8,456 nt of DNA from Caldivirga sp. (GCA_028275645.1 JAPWUH010000044.1:1-8456), one strand, 5' to 3'; positions 1 through 5,881 are shown, counted from the first letter of the stretch. A program made the numbers and translations. The notes: a model not told the origin generated them from the letters alone.

Positions 1-116
1 ATGAATATGTTAACCTCGTAACCCAGAGCCGCAGCCGCCTGCGTTATTACACCGACTGGTATTAGCCTATCATCCGTACCCGAGAAGACAATCATACTTA
101 TCTTTTCACCACTCAT
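1..116 (-). CDS. DsrE-like protein, N-terminal fragment
   Basis: The first 38 residues of a minus-strand protein that runs off the left edge. It starts MSGEKISMIVFSGTDDRL and continues into a segment with AAAALGYEVNIF. A beta strand ending in FSGT, followed by an alanine-rich helix and a GYEV-type strand, is typical of the DsrE/DsrF-like or COG2210 peroxiredoxin-like family. Those are small cytoplasmic proteins linked to sulfur transfer or redox. The start is supported by an AT-rich TATA-like element at 136-143, at the distance that would give a leaderless mRNA. The catalytic part is outside the window, so neither an active-site cysteine nor a specific function can be judged. The family call rests on the N-terminal pattern only. 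Confidence 0.7.
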   Translation of the reverse strand, partial: MSGEKISMIVFSGTDDRLIPVGVITQAAAALGYEVNIF

Positions 117-135
117 ACCGGTCAAATGTGAAACA

Positions 136-143
136 AAATATAT
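136..143 (-). promoter_or_regulatory. TATA box of the DsrE-like gene
   Basis: On the minus strand this reads atatattt and lies about 24 bases upstream of the ATG at 116. That is the archaeal TATA-to-start distance expected for leaderless transcription. A perfect inverted repeat (150-198) begins just behind it. Confidence 0.55.
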
Positions 144-149
144 GTATGT

Positions 150-198
150 AAGCTTTTCCATCGTAAAGTCAATGTTTAGCTTTACGATGGAAAAGCTT
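150..198. repeat. Perfect 19-bp inverted repeat with 11-base spacer
   Basis: The arm at 150-168 (aagcttttccatcgtaaag) is the exact reverse complement of 180-198, separated by 11 bases. The surrounding 121-240 segment is only about 29% GC by hand count. The left arm sits immediately upstream of the TATA box of the DsrE-like gene. It could be a two-part operator, a hairpin at the end of the minus-strand sRNA transcript, or the remnant of a small mobile element. Nothing in the sequence decides between these. Confidence 0.9.
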
Positions 199-240
199 AT
201 TAAGCGTAATCTTGTGAAATATAGTTTTGGCTATTCAAAA

Positions 241-300
241 TACCTCAGATCTACGGGTCCAGATCACCAAACTCACCCGGTGGTTCAACTCATCACCCTT
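241..300 (-). ncRNA. Box C/D sRNA (2'-O-methylation guide)
   Basis: On the minus strand the order of elements matches an archaeal box C/D guide RNA. C box GTGATGA lies at 296-290, followed by a 13-nt D' guide (GTTGAACCACCGG, 289-277). A degenerate D' box GTGA (276-273), a 5-nt spacer and a degenerate C' box GTGATCT (267-261) come next. A 12-nt D guide (GGACCCGTAGAT, 260-249) and a D box CTGA (248-245) complete it, and a T-rich stretch follows. Such RNAs bind L7Ae, Nop5 and fibrillarin and direct ribose methylation at the target base paired five positions upstream of D or D'. Predicted targets are AUCUACGGGUCC (the A at position 5) and CCGGUGGUUCAAC (the U at position 5). I could not place either in rRNA or tRNA from memory. 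The element spacing is strong evidence; the degenerate D' and C' boxes are common in this class. Confidence 0.72.
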
Positions 301-310
301 CACCTAGGTG
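301..310. repeat. 10-bp perfect palindrome
   Basis: CACCTAGGTG reads the same on both strands and abuts the 5' side of the box C/D sRNA. It could be a protein-binding site or chance. Confidence 0.5.
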
Positions 311-338
311 GGTTCTATTGAAGTTGAGGAGGTTGAGG

Positions 339-347
339 TTAAATTTA
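339..347. promoter_or_regulatory. Symmetric TATA-like element
   Basis: TTAAATTTA is nearly self-complementary. Read rightwards it predicts a start near 369, at the 5' side of the first helix of the structured GC-rich block. Read leftwards it predicts a start near 316, about 20 bases before the C box of the sRNA. It may serve one or both RNAs. This is a position-based inference. Confidence 0.4.
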
Positions 348-360
348 GTTTTCTCCGTAA

Positions 361-580
361 TTCCCGGTGGCAGGGGATTGAAACCGCTGACGCATTTGGA
401 TGACCCCCTCCTTGCCTTGTTGTGTGGGGTTTGACTGTGGGGGTTTTGGTTGTTACCCCGCCTACTGCGGGGTTACTAAGCATCCCAGTAAAGCGGGGGT
501 AGTAAACCCGACGCATAAGACCCCACGCGGTGGAATAACCCCACCCCTAGAAGCGGCGAGACTTGACCATGTTTGTCAGG
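361..580 (+). ncRNA. Candidate structured RNA of unknown class
   Basis: The core of this block (361-540) is about 57% GC by hand count, against about 29% at 121-240. In hyperthermophiles with moderate genome GC such a rise usually marks structured RNA. Helices found by eye on the plus strand are: 369-376 with 409-416 (8 bp, two G-U); 417-432 with 518-533 (16 bp, seven G-U), stacked directly on the first; 441-446 with 504-509; a perfect 7-bp hairpin at 455-461/467-473 with a 5-nt loop; and a hairpin at 562-567/575-580. A TATA-like element at 339-347 predicts transcription starting near 369. The only open frames are short and proline/glycine-rich with no recognisable product. I looked for RNase P conserved stretches, the SRP helix 8 motif and 5S rRNA motifs and saw none. 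The strand is inferred from the TATA position; the complement would fold similarly, and both ends are approximate. Confidence 0.45.
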
Positions 581-647
581 TGAATGCTTTATAATGCCAA
601 GTAACCTAGGCCCTACGGCACCATGACCAATGCTGATAGGGAAGCGC

Positions 648-654
648 TTAAAAA
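648..654 (+). promoter_or_regulatory. TATA box of tRNA-Ala
   Basis: TTAAAAA is centred 30 bases before the tRNA 5' end at 681. This places the start of transcription only a few bases upstream of the mature tRNA. Confidence 0.55.
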
Positions 655-680
655 GGGAGGGGGAATTCAAGCTAAGCAAC

Positions 681-776
681 GGGCCGGTAGTCTAGCCTGG
701 AAGGATGCCCGCTTGGCGGTGCCTCTGGGCATCAGATCGCGGGAGATCCCGGGTTCAAATCCCGGCCGGTCCACCA
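681..776 (+). tRNA. tRNA-Ala(GGC) with a 19-nt intron
   Basis: A full cloverleaf can be drawn. The acceptor stem is 681-687/766-772, with the G3-U70 pair that is the classic alanine identity element. D stem 690-693/703-706, anticodon stem 708-712/739-743 and T stem 749-753/761-765 (loop TTCAAAT) follow. The discriminator is A773 and CCA is encoded at 774-776. Anticodon GGC is at 715-717. The anticodon loop is interrupted after position 37 by an intron at 719-737 (GUGCCUCUGGGCAUCAGAU). It forms a bulge-helix-bulge: UUGG (713-716) pairs with UCAG (732-735), the 5' bulge CGG (717-719) is cut after its second base, the 3' bulge AUC (736-738) is cut after its second base, and UGCC/GGCA closes the intron hairpin. 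The splicing endonuclease would remove it. The agreement of G3-U70 with a GGC anticodon makes the identity firm. Confidence 0.93.
719..737 (+). other. tRNA intron, canonical position 37/38
   Basis: This 19-nt insert folds as a 4-bp intron helix (720-723 with 728-731, loop 724-727) inside a strict bulge-helix-bulge. The inferred cut sites are 718/719 and 737/738. Removing it restores a 7-nt anticodon loop, UUGGCGC. Confidence 0.88.
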
Positions 777-808
777 AATACATCCATCAAATACACTACC
801 AGGTACCA

Positions 809-1046
809 TTACCTCACTTTAGCTGGCAAATCCTTACTGAAAGTGCCGGTCCCGATTAATGAGTTAGTAATCAGAGTAGCAATGATATGGGTGAGGTCTG
901 TTAATGTACTAGGAAGTAGCGCGGTATAGGCATCTATAGGAGTAAGTGCCATGAATTTAGTTATGGCGTGTAAACAAGTACGCATGTAATGTACCGCTCA
1001 AAATTGCCGCATTCAGGTAGCCTAGGTACACTGATAGCTTCCTCAT
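809..1046 (-). pseudogene. Frameshifted small membrane protein, candidate
   Basis: A minus-strand frame starts at ATG 1046 with MRKLSVYLGYLNAAILSG, a hydrophobic helix-like stretch, and stops after 29 codons (TAA near 960). The next frame is open across that stop and carries on through MALTPIDAYTALLPST and a second hydrophobic stretch (DLTHIIATLITNSLIG) to a TAA at 809-811. A single-base shift would join them into a protein of about 78 residues with two membrane segments. A TATA-like element (TATAATT on the plus strand, 1068-1074) lies at the right distance for a leaderless start at 1046, the same layout as the intact genes here. I recognise no family. It may be a recent pseudogene, a sequencing error, or two unrelated chance frames. 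Apart from this, 777-1215 shows nothing I can name. Confidence 0.4.
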
Positions 1047-1067
1047 AAACTAGGGTTACGTAAGCCG

Positions 1068-1074
1068 TATAATT
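1068..1074 (-). promoter_or_regulatory. TATA-like element for the 809-1046 frame
   Basis: On the minus strand this reads AATTATA. Its centre is 25 bases from the ATG at 1046, matching the leaderless spacing seen at the other genes of the window. Confidence 0.35.
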
Positions 1075-1180
1075 CCTATGCCTAAGGAAGCGTGTTTGAC
1101 TATCCTTACTAACCTTAGTTCCACCTATATTTAATGCCTTAAATTGCAGTGTAAAATTGGTCTTCTACCCTGGTCTTAAG

Positions 1181-1188
1181 TTTTTAAA
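1181..1188 (+). promoter_or_regulatory. TATA box of the molybdopterin oxidoreductase
   Basis: TTTTTAAA is preceded by cttaag. Its centre is about 31 bases before the ATG at 1216, which predicts a leader of only about 5 bases. Confidence 0.6.
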
Positions 1189-1215
1189 GGCTGATGGTAT
1201 GCGGTTGGTTATTGT

Positions 1216-3006
1216 ATGGAGCGGTTAATTGCGTGTACGAGGGACTGCTACGATACATGCATATTTAATAGTAGGTATGAGCCATTAAGGATATTTCCCA
1301 TTAACGGCTTTACCTGCGCCAGGGGTAGGGCTGACTTAACCAGGAATGGGAGGAATAGGGTCTCCTCAGCCTACATTGATGGTAAGGAGGTTAGTGTCGA
1401 TGAAGCTATCAAGTACGTGGCTAAGTTGCTGAGGGAGGTGTTGAAGAGGGACCCGGCTAGAATACTGCGTACAGACTATGATGGGAATCAAGGGTTGTTA
1501 ACCTGGTATTACCCAGACAGGTTGTTTAACGTGCTTGGTGCGTCACAGACGGATAGGTCAATTTGCTCCTCGGAGGGGCATGAGGCAATAAGGGTGCACT
1601 ACGGCACAAGCATGGGTGCACTCCCCGAGGACCTCCAGGGGTTCAAGGCCGCGGTCCTCTGGGCCTTCCCAGCAAGCACCTCGGCCCCGCACATATGGGC
1701 GCTGCTGGTTAAGGCTGGGATGGTGAAGGTGGCCGTGGATGTTAGGCTCAGCGACACGGCTAGGAAATCGGATATTGCTATTATTGTTAAACCAGGCACT
1801 GACGTGTTCCTAGCCCTCGGGGTGGTTAAGGTTATCATAGAGGAGGGGCTTGTGGAGGGTAGGGTGAGGCACCTTGAGGATTTGGCCAACTACGTAAAGC
1901 AATACACGTTAAGCTACCTATCCGACGTGAGTGGTGTTAAGGTGGATGAAATCAAGTGGCTTGCTGAGTTTTACCACGACCATAAACCCATAACCCTGAT
2001 AGGCTTCGCCCTTGGCAGGTCTCTAAACGGTGGGGATGCCATAGGCCTCATATCACTGATACCGGCCCTAGTGGGCTTGAGGAGGGGGTACTACTACTCA
2101 AACTCCATGGGCTGGGGGATAGACTTCAACTACCTGAGGGGCCTACACATGGCTAGGTCATCTAGGGTGGTTCCAATGGCTGAGTTTGGGGAGTTCATTG
2201 AACGTGGTGAGTTTGACGTTGTTTACGTCTGGAATGAGAACCCGGTACTAACACTACCCGGCGGTGACAGGCTTATTGAGGCTGTTAGGGAGGGTAGGGT
2301 TACACTGATAGTTCACGATCCGTACTGGTCCGATACAGCCAAGATAGCCGACGTGGTCATACCAGCCCCAACTTTCCTCGAGAAGTACGACGTCGTGTAT
2401 AGCTACTGGCACGACTACCTGGTTTACAATGAACCCATCAAGGCCCCAATGGGCATTACCGAGGTTGACCTAGTTAGGGCCATAGCAAGGGAAATGGGCA
2501 TCACTCACCCACTCCTTGAGGAGGATCCCTGGGATGCGGTGGATAGGGCGATAAGGGGCGCTGGGGTTACGTTGAGTGAGCTTAGGGAGAGGAGGATTGT
2601 TAAAATGACGCCTAGGTACCTGCCCAGTGATGAACCAGACGCACTGCCACTACCCAACCCAATTGAGCCTGAGCCACTGAGGGATGGTGAAGCATACCTC
2701 GTGTTCTCATCACACCCACTATACACCAATACACAATTCCGCGAGGTGTACGGTAGCCTAGAGCCCATTGCCTACACCCATGACTACGAGGGTGTGGTGA
2801 TTCTTGAAAGTAGGTACGGCAGTGTTAAGGTTAAGGCCGTTAAGGATCCCAACATACCCAGGGGCATTGTGTTGATTTATAAGAGTAGCCTAATTGACCT
2901 TAATGGTAAGCCGATTAACAGTATAATTGAGCCGGTTAAGGGTAAGTATGCCAACACCCCCAGGTTGAATGGTGTTAAGGTTAGGTTACGTGTGATTAAA
3001 AGTTAA
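1216..3006 (+). CDS. Molybdopterin oxidoreductase, DMSO reductase superfamily
   Basis: A 596-residue enzyme of the BisC/formate dehydrogenase/DMSO reductase superfamily, expected to bind one [4Fe-4S] cluster and a bis-pterin Mo or W cofactor. The N-terminus gives the cluster cysteines C7, C11, C15 and C34 (C-x3-C-x3-C-x18-C, within ACTRDCYDTC and FTCARGR). This resembles an uncharacterised archaeal and bacterial subgroup that starts with CPRDCYDTC. Cys117, in DRSICSSEGH, is the likely metal ligand. The central part carries the two cofactor-binding halves (roughly 50-480), with VWNENPVL near 335 and a VIPAPTFLEKYD stretch typical of the family. The C-terminal pterin-dinucleotide-binding barrel spans about 490-592 (VFSSHPLYTNTQFREVYG). 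There is no Tat signal, so it should be cytoplasmic. No iron-sulfur or membrane subunit lies beside it. It is transcribed on its own promoter upstream of the sugar genes. The substrate is unknown. Confidence 0.88.
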   Translation: MERLIACTRDCYDTCIFNSRYEPLRIFPINGFTCARGRADLTRNGRNRVSSAYIDGKEVSVDEAIKYVAKLLREVLKRDPARILRTDYDGNQGLLTWYYPDRLFNVLGASQTDRSICSSEGHEAIRVHYGTSMGALPEDLQGFKAAVLWAFPASTSAPHIWALLVKAGMVKVAVDVRLSDTARKSDIAIIVKPGTDVFLALGVVKVIIEEGLVEGRVRHLEDLANYVKQYTLSYLSDVSGVKVDEIKWLAEFYHDHKPITLIGFALGRSLNGGDAIGLISLIPALVGLRRGYYYSNSMGWGIDFNYLRGLHMARSSRVVPMAEFGEFIERGEFDVVYVWNENPVLTLPGGDRLIEAVREGRVTLIVHDPYWSDTAKIADVVIPAPTFLEKYDVVYSYWHDYLVYNEPIKAPMGITEVDLVRAIAREMGITHPLLEEDPWDAVDRAIRGAGVTLSELRERRIVKMTPRYLPSDEPDALPLPNPIEPEPLRDGEAYLVFSSHPLYTNTQFREVYGSLEPIAYTHDYEGVVILESRYGSVKVKAVKDPNIPRGIVLIYKSSLIDLNGKPINSIIEPVKGKYANTPRLNGVKVRLRVIKS

Positions 3007-3100
3007 GGCCATAGCCATGATCAACCGGTTAGCTAGTTTTAGGCGGCTTAGTGCCCAACGCATGCGCATTAAGTTTAATGGCACCCCTAAGGTATAATAC

Positions 3101-3107
3101 TTTTAAA
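3101..3107 (+). promoter_or_regulatory. TATA box of the first dehydrogenase operon
   Basis: TTTTAAA lies about 36 bases before the ATG at 3140, giving a predicted leader of about 10 bases. It is flanked by two direct copies of GTATAAT (3092-3098 and 3110-3116), possible regulator sites. The 3007-3139 gap also contains the palindrome ATGCGCAT (3062-3069). Confidence 0.6.
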
Positions 3108-3139
3108 CAGTATAATGTATCCACGTCCTAGGGGTAGCC

Positions 3140-4264
3140 ATGTCCTCAGTTCCTCAGGCTGGGGTTGTTAGGGTTGGCTTCGTGGGCTGTGGAGGTATTG
3201 TACAAGGCGCCCACGCGCCAAGCTTAGCCCAGCTGCCTAATGTTAAACTCGTGGCCTGCGCCGATGTGGATAGGGCTAGGGTTTCTGAGTTCCTAGAGAA
3301 GTATAAGTTAAACTTCTACAGTGATTACAGGGAGATGCTCTCTAAGGAGAACCCAGACGCCGTAATCATCGCTACCCCAAATGCCTTACATGCCCCGGTG
3401 ACTATTGATGCGCTTGAGAATGGTGCACACGTGCTTACTGAGAAGCCGATGACAATAAGTCTCGAGGATGCCATCAAGATGGTTGAGACGGCTAGGAGGA
3501 GGCAGAGGATACTTATGGTTGGGCACCATATGAGGTTCCAGAGGAACATACAGGTGGGTAGGAAGTTCGTCATGAATGGTAGGCTTGGTAAAATCTACCA
3601 CATTAGGGCACTTCACCTCAGGAGGAGGGGTATACCCTCAACGGTAACGTTCCTGCAGAGGAAGTACTCCGGTGGTGGGCCAATGTGGGATATTGGTGTT
3701 CACACTATAGATGCAACAATGTTTATGGTTAACTTCCCAAGGCCAATCTCAGCTATCGGTAAGGTTTACTCAGCCTTCTCCGACAAAAACTACATGAGGA
3801 TGGATTACCCAGTCCCAATGACATCCCAATTCGCCTACACCGCTCCAATGGATGTTGAGGACTTCGCAATGGGTCTCGTCAAGTTCGAGGATGGGTTAAC
3901 GATGTACATTGAGGCCACCTGGGCCACCTACATTAATGAGGATAGGCATGAGGTAGCCATAATGGGTACTGAGGGTGGGTTACACTACAGCGGTAATTCA
4001 ATAAGCTACATACATAGTGTTGATGAGGAGTACGTAACATCAACACCTATGATTGGCCAGCAGCAGTCAGCCTATGCCCTTGAGGATAGGGCATTCATAG
4101 ACGCCATAGTTAAGGGTGAGGTTAAGGCGCCATACCCAGCCTGCACGGGTGAACAGGGGTTATTGACAACAGCCATAATCGAGGCCATTTACAAGTCTGC
4201 TGAGACCGGTAGGGAGGTGAGTATTAGTATTCCGCAGTGGGTTTATGAGTCGATGGGGTGGTGA
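3140..4264 (+). CDS. Gfo/Idh/MocA-family dehydrogenase
   Basis: A 374-residue NAD(P)-dependent sugar or polyol dehydrogenase. The N-terminal Rossmann domain (about 10-130) begins GFVGCGGIVQG, with an acidic D42 after the second strand that suits NAD binding. The family signature EKP is at 101-103 (catalytic K102). The C-terminal alpha/beta domain carries GGGPMWDIGVHTID (178-191), with D184 and H188 as the expected partners of K102 in proton transfer. Length is normal. The family oxidises a hydroxyl of sugars, inositols, glycosides or sugar acids, usually to a keto group; which one cannot be read here. It is the first gene of a two-gene operon with the TIM-barrel gene 3 bases downstream, a pairing seen in inositol and keto-sugar catabolism. 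The start is supported by the TATA box at 3101-3107. Confidence 0.92.
   Translation: MSSVPQAGVVRVGFVGCGGIVQGAHAPSLAQLPNVKLVACADVDRARVSEFLEKYKLNFYSDYREMLSKENPDAVIIATPNALHAPVTIDALENGAHVLTEKPMTISLEDAIKMVETARRRQRILMVGHHMRFQRNIQVGRKFVMNGRLGKIYHIRALHLRRRGIPSTVTFLQRKYSGGGPMWDIGVHTIDATMFMVNFPRPISAIGKVYSAFSDKNYMRMDYPVPMTSQFAYTAPMDVEDFAMGLVKFEDGLTMYIEATWATYINEDRHEVAIMGTEGGLHYSGNSISYIHSVDEEYVTSTPMIGQQQSAYALEDRAFIDAIVKGEVKAPYPACTGEQGLLTTAIIEAIYKSAETGREVSISIPQWVYESMGW
4255..4260 (+). promoter_or_regulatory. Ribosome binding site of the GTG-started TIM-barrel gene
   Basis: GGGGTG ends 7 bases before the GTG at 4268. It overlaps the last codons of the dehydrogenase gene and helps fix this non-ATG start, since the gene has no room for its own promoter. 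Confidence 0.5.
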
Positions 4265-4267
4265 GTA

Positions 4268-5044
4268 GTGGCCAAGTTGAAGGTTGGTTTGCAATTGTAC
4301 TCGCTTAGGGATGAAATGCCCAAGGACCCCTTCGGGACTGTGAGGGAGGTTGCAGAGGCTGGGTTCGATGGGGTTGAGTTCGCGGGCTTCTACGGTAAGT
4401 CGGCGTTGGAGTGGAGGGAGTTCCTAGATAAGGTTGGCTTGGAGGTGGCTGGGGCCCACATAGGCGTTAACGGCTTCATTGGGGAGGAGTTGAATAAGAC
4501 CATTGAGTACAATAGGCTGCTTTGGAACAGGAACCTGATAATACCGGGTGTACCTGAGGAGTGGAGAAGGGGGAGGGCTGGCTGGTTGAGGTTTGCGGGT
4601 ATGCTTAATGACTGGTCTAGGATACTGGGCGGCTTCGGCATGAGGATAGGCTACCACAACCACTGGCTTGAATTCCAACCAGTGGAGGGTGAATTACCGT
4701 TCCACCTAGTCTTCAGCAATACCAACAGCAGCGTCATAGCCCAAATAGATCTGGGCCATGCCTATAGGGCCGGCTTAAGCAATAGTGACATCGTTGACTT
4801 GATTAAGAGGTACAGCGGCAGGGTGCTTACCGTCCACGTTAAGGATTACTCAAGGAGCAGGGGCTATAATGTGGCCGTTGGTGAGGGTGAGTTGAACTGG
4901 GTTGAGATACTGGGCGCCCTGAGGAAGTACGGCGGGACTGAGTGGCTTATCATAGAGAATGAGGAGTACCCATACAAGCCACCCATCGAAACCGTTAAGG
5001 TCAGTCTAAAGAACCTAAGGAACATCTTAAGCACAATAACTTAA
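4268..5044 (+). CDS. Sugar isomerase/epimerase-like TIM barrel (IolE-type)
   Basis: A 258-residue protein of the xylose isomerase-like TIM-barrel superfamily (COG1082), which includes inosose dehydratases, keto-sugar epimerases and AP endonuclease IV. The start LKVGLQLYSLRDEM is the usual first strand. Probable metal-site residues are H130 and H132 with E135 (YHNHWLEF), D161 and H164 (IDLGHA), H190 with K192-D193 (VHVKDY) and E230 (IIENE). The GEGELNW loop (205-211) is common in this group. It uses a GTG start and follows the dehydrogenase stop by 3 bases, so the two are surely co-transcribed. It probably acts on the keto product of that dehydrogenase by isomerisation, epimerisation or dehydration (inference). 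Its stop abuts the stop of the opposite-strand gene with no spacer. Confidence 0.88.
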   Translation: MAKLKVGLQLYSLRDEMPKDPFGTVREVAEAGFDGVEFAGFYGKSALEWREFLDKVGLEVAGAHIGVNGFIGEELNKTIEYNRLLWNRNLIIPGVPEEWRRGRAGWLRFAGMLNDWSRILGGFGMRIGYHNHWLEFQPVEGELPFHLVFSNTNSSVIAQIDLGHAYRAGLSNSDIVDLIKRYSGRVLTVHVKDYSRSRGYNVAVGEGELNWVEILGALRKYGGTEWLIIENEEYPYKPPIETVKVSLKNLRNILSTIT

Positions 5045-5881
5045 TCACCTTTTAAGATTCAATACCCTATCAGCCACGTTAAGTCTCCTAAGGGTCTCAA
5101 TAATACCGTTAAACGATTCCCTAGTACCCCTCTCCTTGTCACCGTTAGGTGCGTAGTGGGTTTCCAACGAAACCACGCCATCATACCCGTCGTCAATGAG
5201 GGCTTTGAATTGGCCGAGGTAATCGATCATGCCTTTACCCACAGGTTTCCATGAGTAGTGCCCATTCTCCACAGCTGCATCTTTAATGTGGATGTGCATC
5301 ACCAGGCCCTTAACCATACTGTAGCCGCCTGGGTAGGGCGTCTCCCTGGCGAAGAAGGCGTTTCCAGGGTCCCAAAGAACCCTAACATACCTGCTACCCA
5401 GCCTATCCACAAACTCCCTAGCCTCCCTACCCGTACCAACTATGCAGCTGTACTCATTCTCAACAACAAGGTACACGCCCTCCCTCTCAGCCAACTCCAC
5501 CGCTGGTTGAAATCTCTCAATCAACTTGGTTAAGTATTGGCTTAACTCACCCTGCCACCAGAACGTGAATATCCTGGTGTAGCCTAGGTCAAGTTTCTTA
5601 GACAGCTCTATAACCCTCTTAAGGATATCTATGTGCTGCCTAATGGACCTCTCATCATTGATGTAGGTTTTGAATATGAATGAGTCCAGGTTAGACACCT
5701 TAAGGCCATACTTATTGACAAGGTTCTTAACTTCATTAAGCTCCGAGTCGCTTAACTGGTAGACGTTCTTCCCCCAAAGATCCCTAATCTCCACGTGGGT
5801 AGCCCCCAGTTCTGAGATAACCCTTAGGGCATGTTCAAAGTCCTGGGAAACCTCATCTGAAATGACCCCCACCTTAAACAT
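5045..5881 (-). CDS. Xylose isomerase-like TIM-barrel enzyme
   Basis: A 278-residue member of the same COG1082 superfamily, on the minus strand. It starts MFKVGVISDEVSQDFEHAL. Likely metal ligands are E141 (VVENEY), D171 (LWDPGNAF), H196 or H198 (MHIHIKDA) and E240 (SLETHY), in the order expected for the fold. The open frame extends 8 codons further to an ATG at 5905. The TATA box at 5911-5918 predicts transcription starting near 5888, downstream of that codon, so I chose 5881. The first strand also begins right there. This gene stands alone between the two dehydrogenase operons: it converges on one and shares a divergent promoter region with the other. The substrate is unknown; related proteins act on keto-sugars and inososes. 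Confidence 0.88.
   Translation of the reverse strand: MFKVGVISDEVSQDFEHALRVISELGATHVEIRDLWGKNVYQLSDSELNEVKNLVNKYGLKVSNLDSFIFKTYINDERSIRQHIDILKRVIELSKKLDLGYTRIFTFWWQGELSQYLTKLIERFQPAVELAEREGVYLVVENEYSCIVGTGREAREFVDRLGSRYVRVLWDPGNAFFARETPYPGGYSMVKGLVMHIHIKDAAVENGHYSWKPVGKGMIDYLGQFKALIDDGYDGVVSLETHYAPNGDKERGTRESFNGIIETLRRLNVADRVLNLKR

Noticed and set aside
363..384. CRISPR-repeat-like end (ggggattgaaac)
   Set aside because: Archaeal CRISPR repeats often end in ATTGAAAC or ATTGAAAG, but there is only one copy, no spacer array and no cas gene.
400..594. Open reading frame over the GC-rich block (plus strand)
   Set aside because: Short, rich in Cys, Gly and Pro with no family pattern. It lies on the structured RNA candidate and has no suitable promoter or ribosome binding site.
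764..857. Possible attachment-site duplication of the tRNA 3' end
   Set aside because: Only gccggtcc (8 bases) recurs, near 845-852. That is too short, and no integrase or element is present between the copies.
623..929. Two plus-strand open frames covering the tRNA
   Set aside because: Both read straight through the tRNA gene. Their sequence is explained by the tRNA and they have no recognisable product.
1599..1889. Minus-strand open frame inside the oxidoreductase gene
   Set aside because: A shadow of the true coding frame; serine- and threonine-rich with no motif. The same holds for other opposite-strand frames inside the dehydrogenase and TIM-barrel genes.
3081..3134. CCCCTAAGG and CCTAGGGG as an inverted repeat around the first operon promoter
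   Set aside because: The arms are imperfect (one extra base) and 37 bases apart. This is not convincing as a hairpin or operator beside the clearer GTATAAT pair.
5040..5056. CTTAA/TTAAG hairpin at the convergent stops
   Set aside because: Only 5 bp and AT-rich. Too weak to call a terminator, although both transcripts must end near or beyond this point.
5258..5533. Plus-strand open frame inside the 5045-5881 gene
   Set aside because: It lies opposite a well-supported TIM-barrel gene with all expected metal ligands, and shows no family features.
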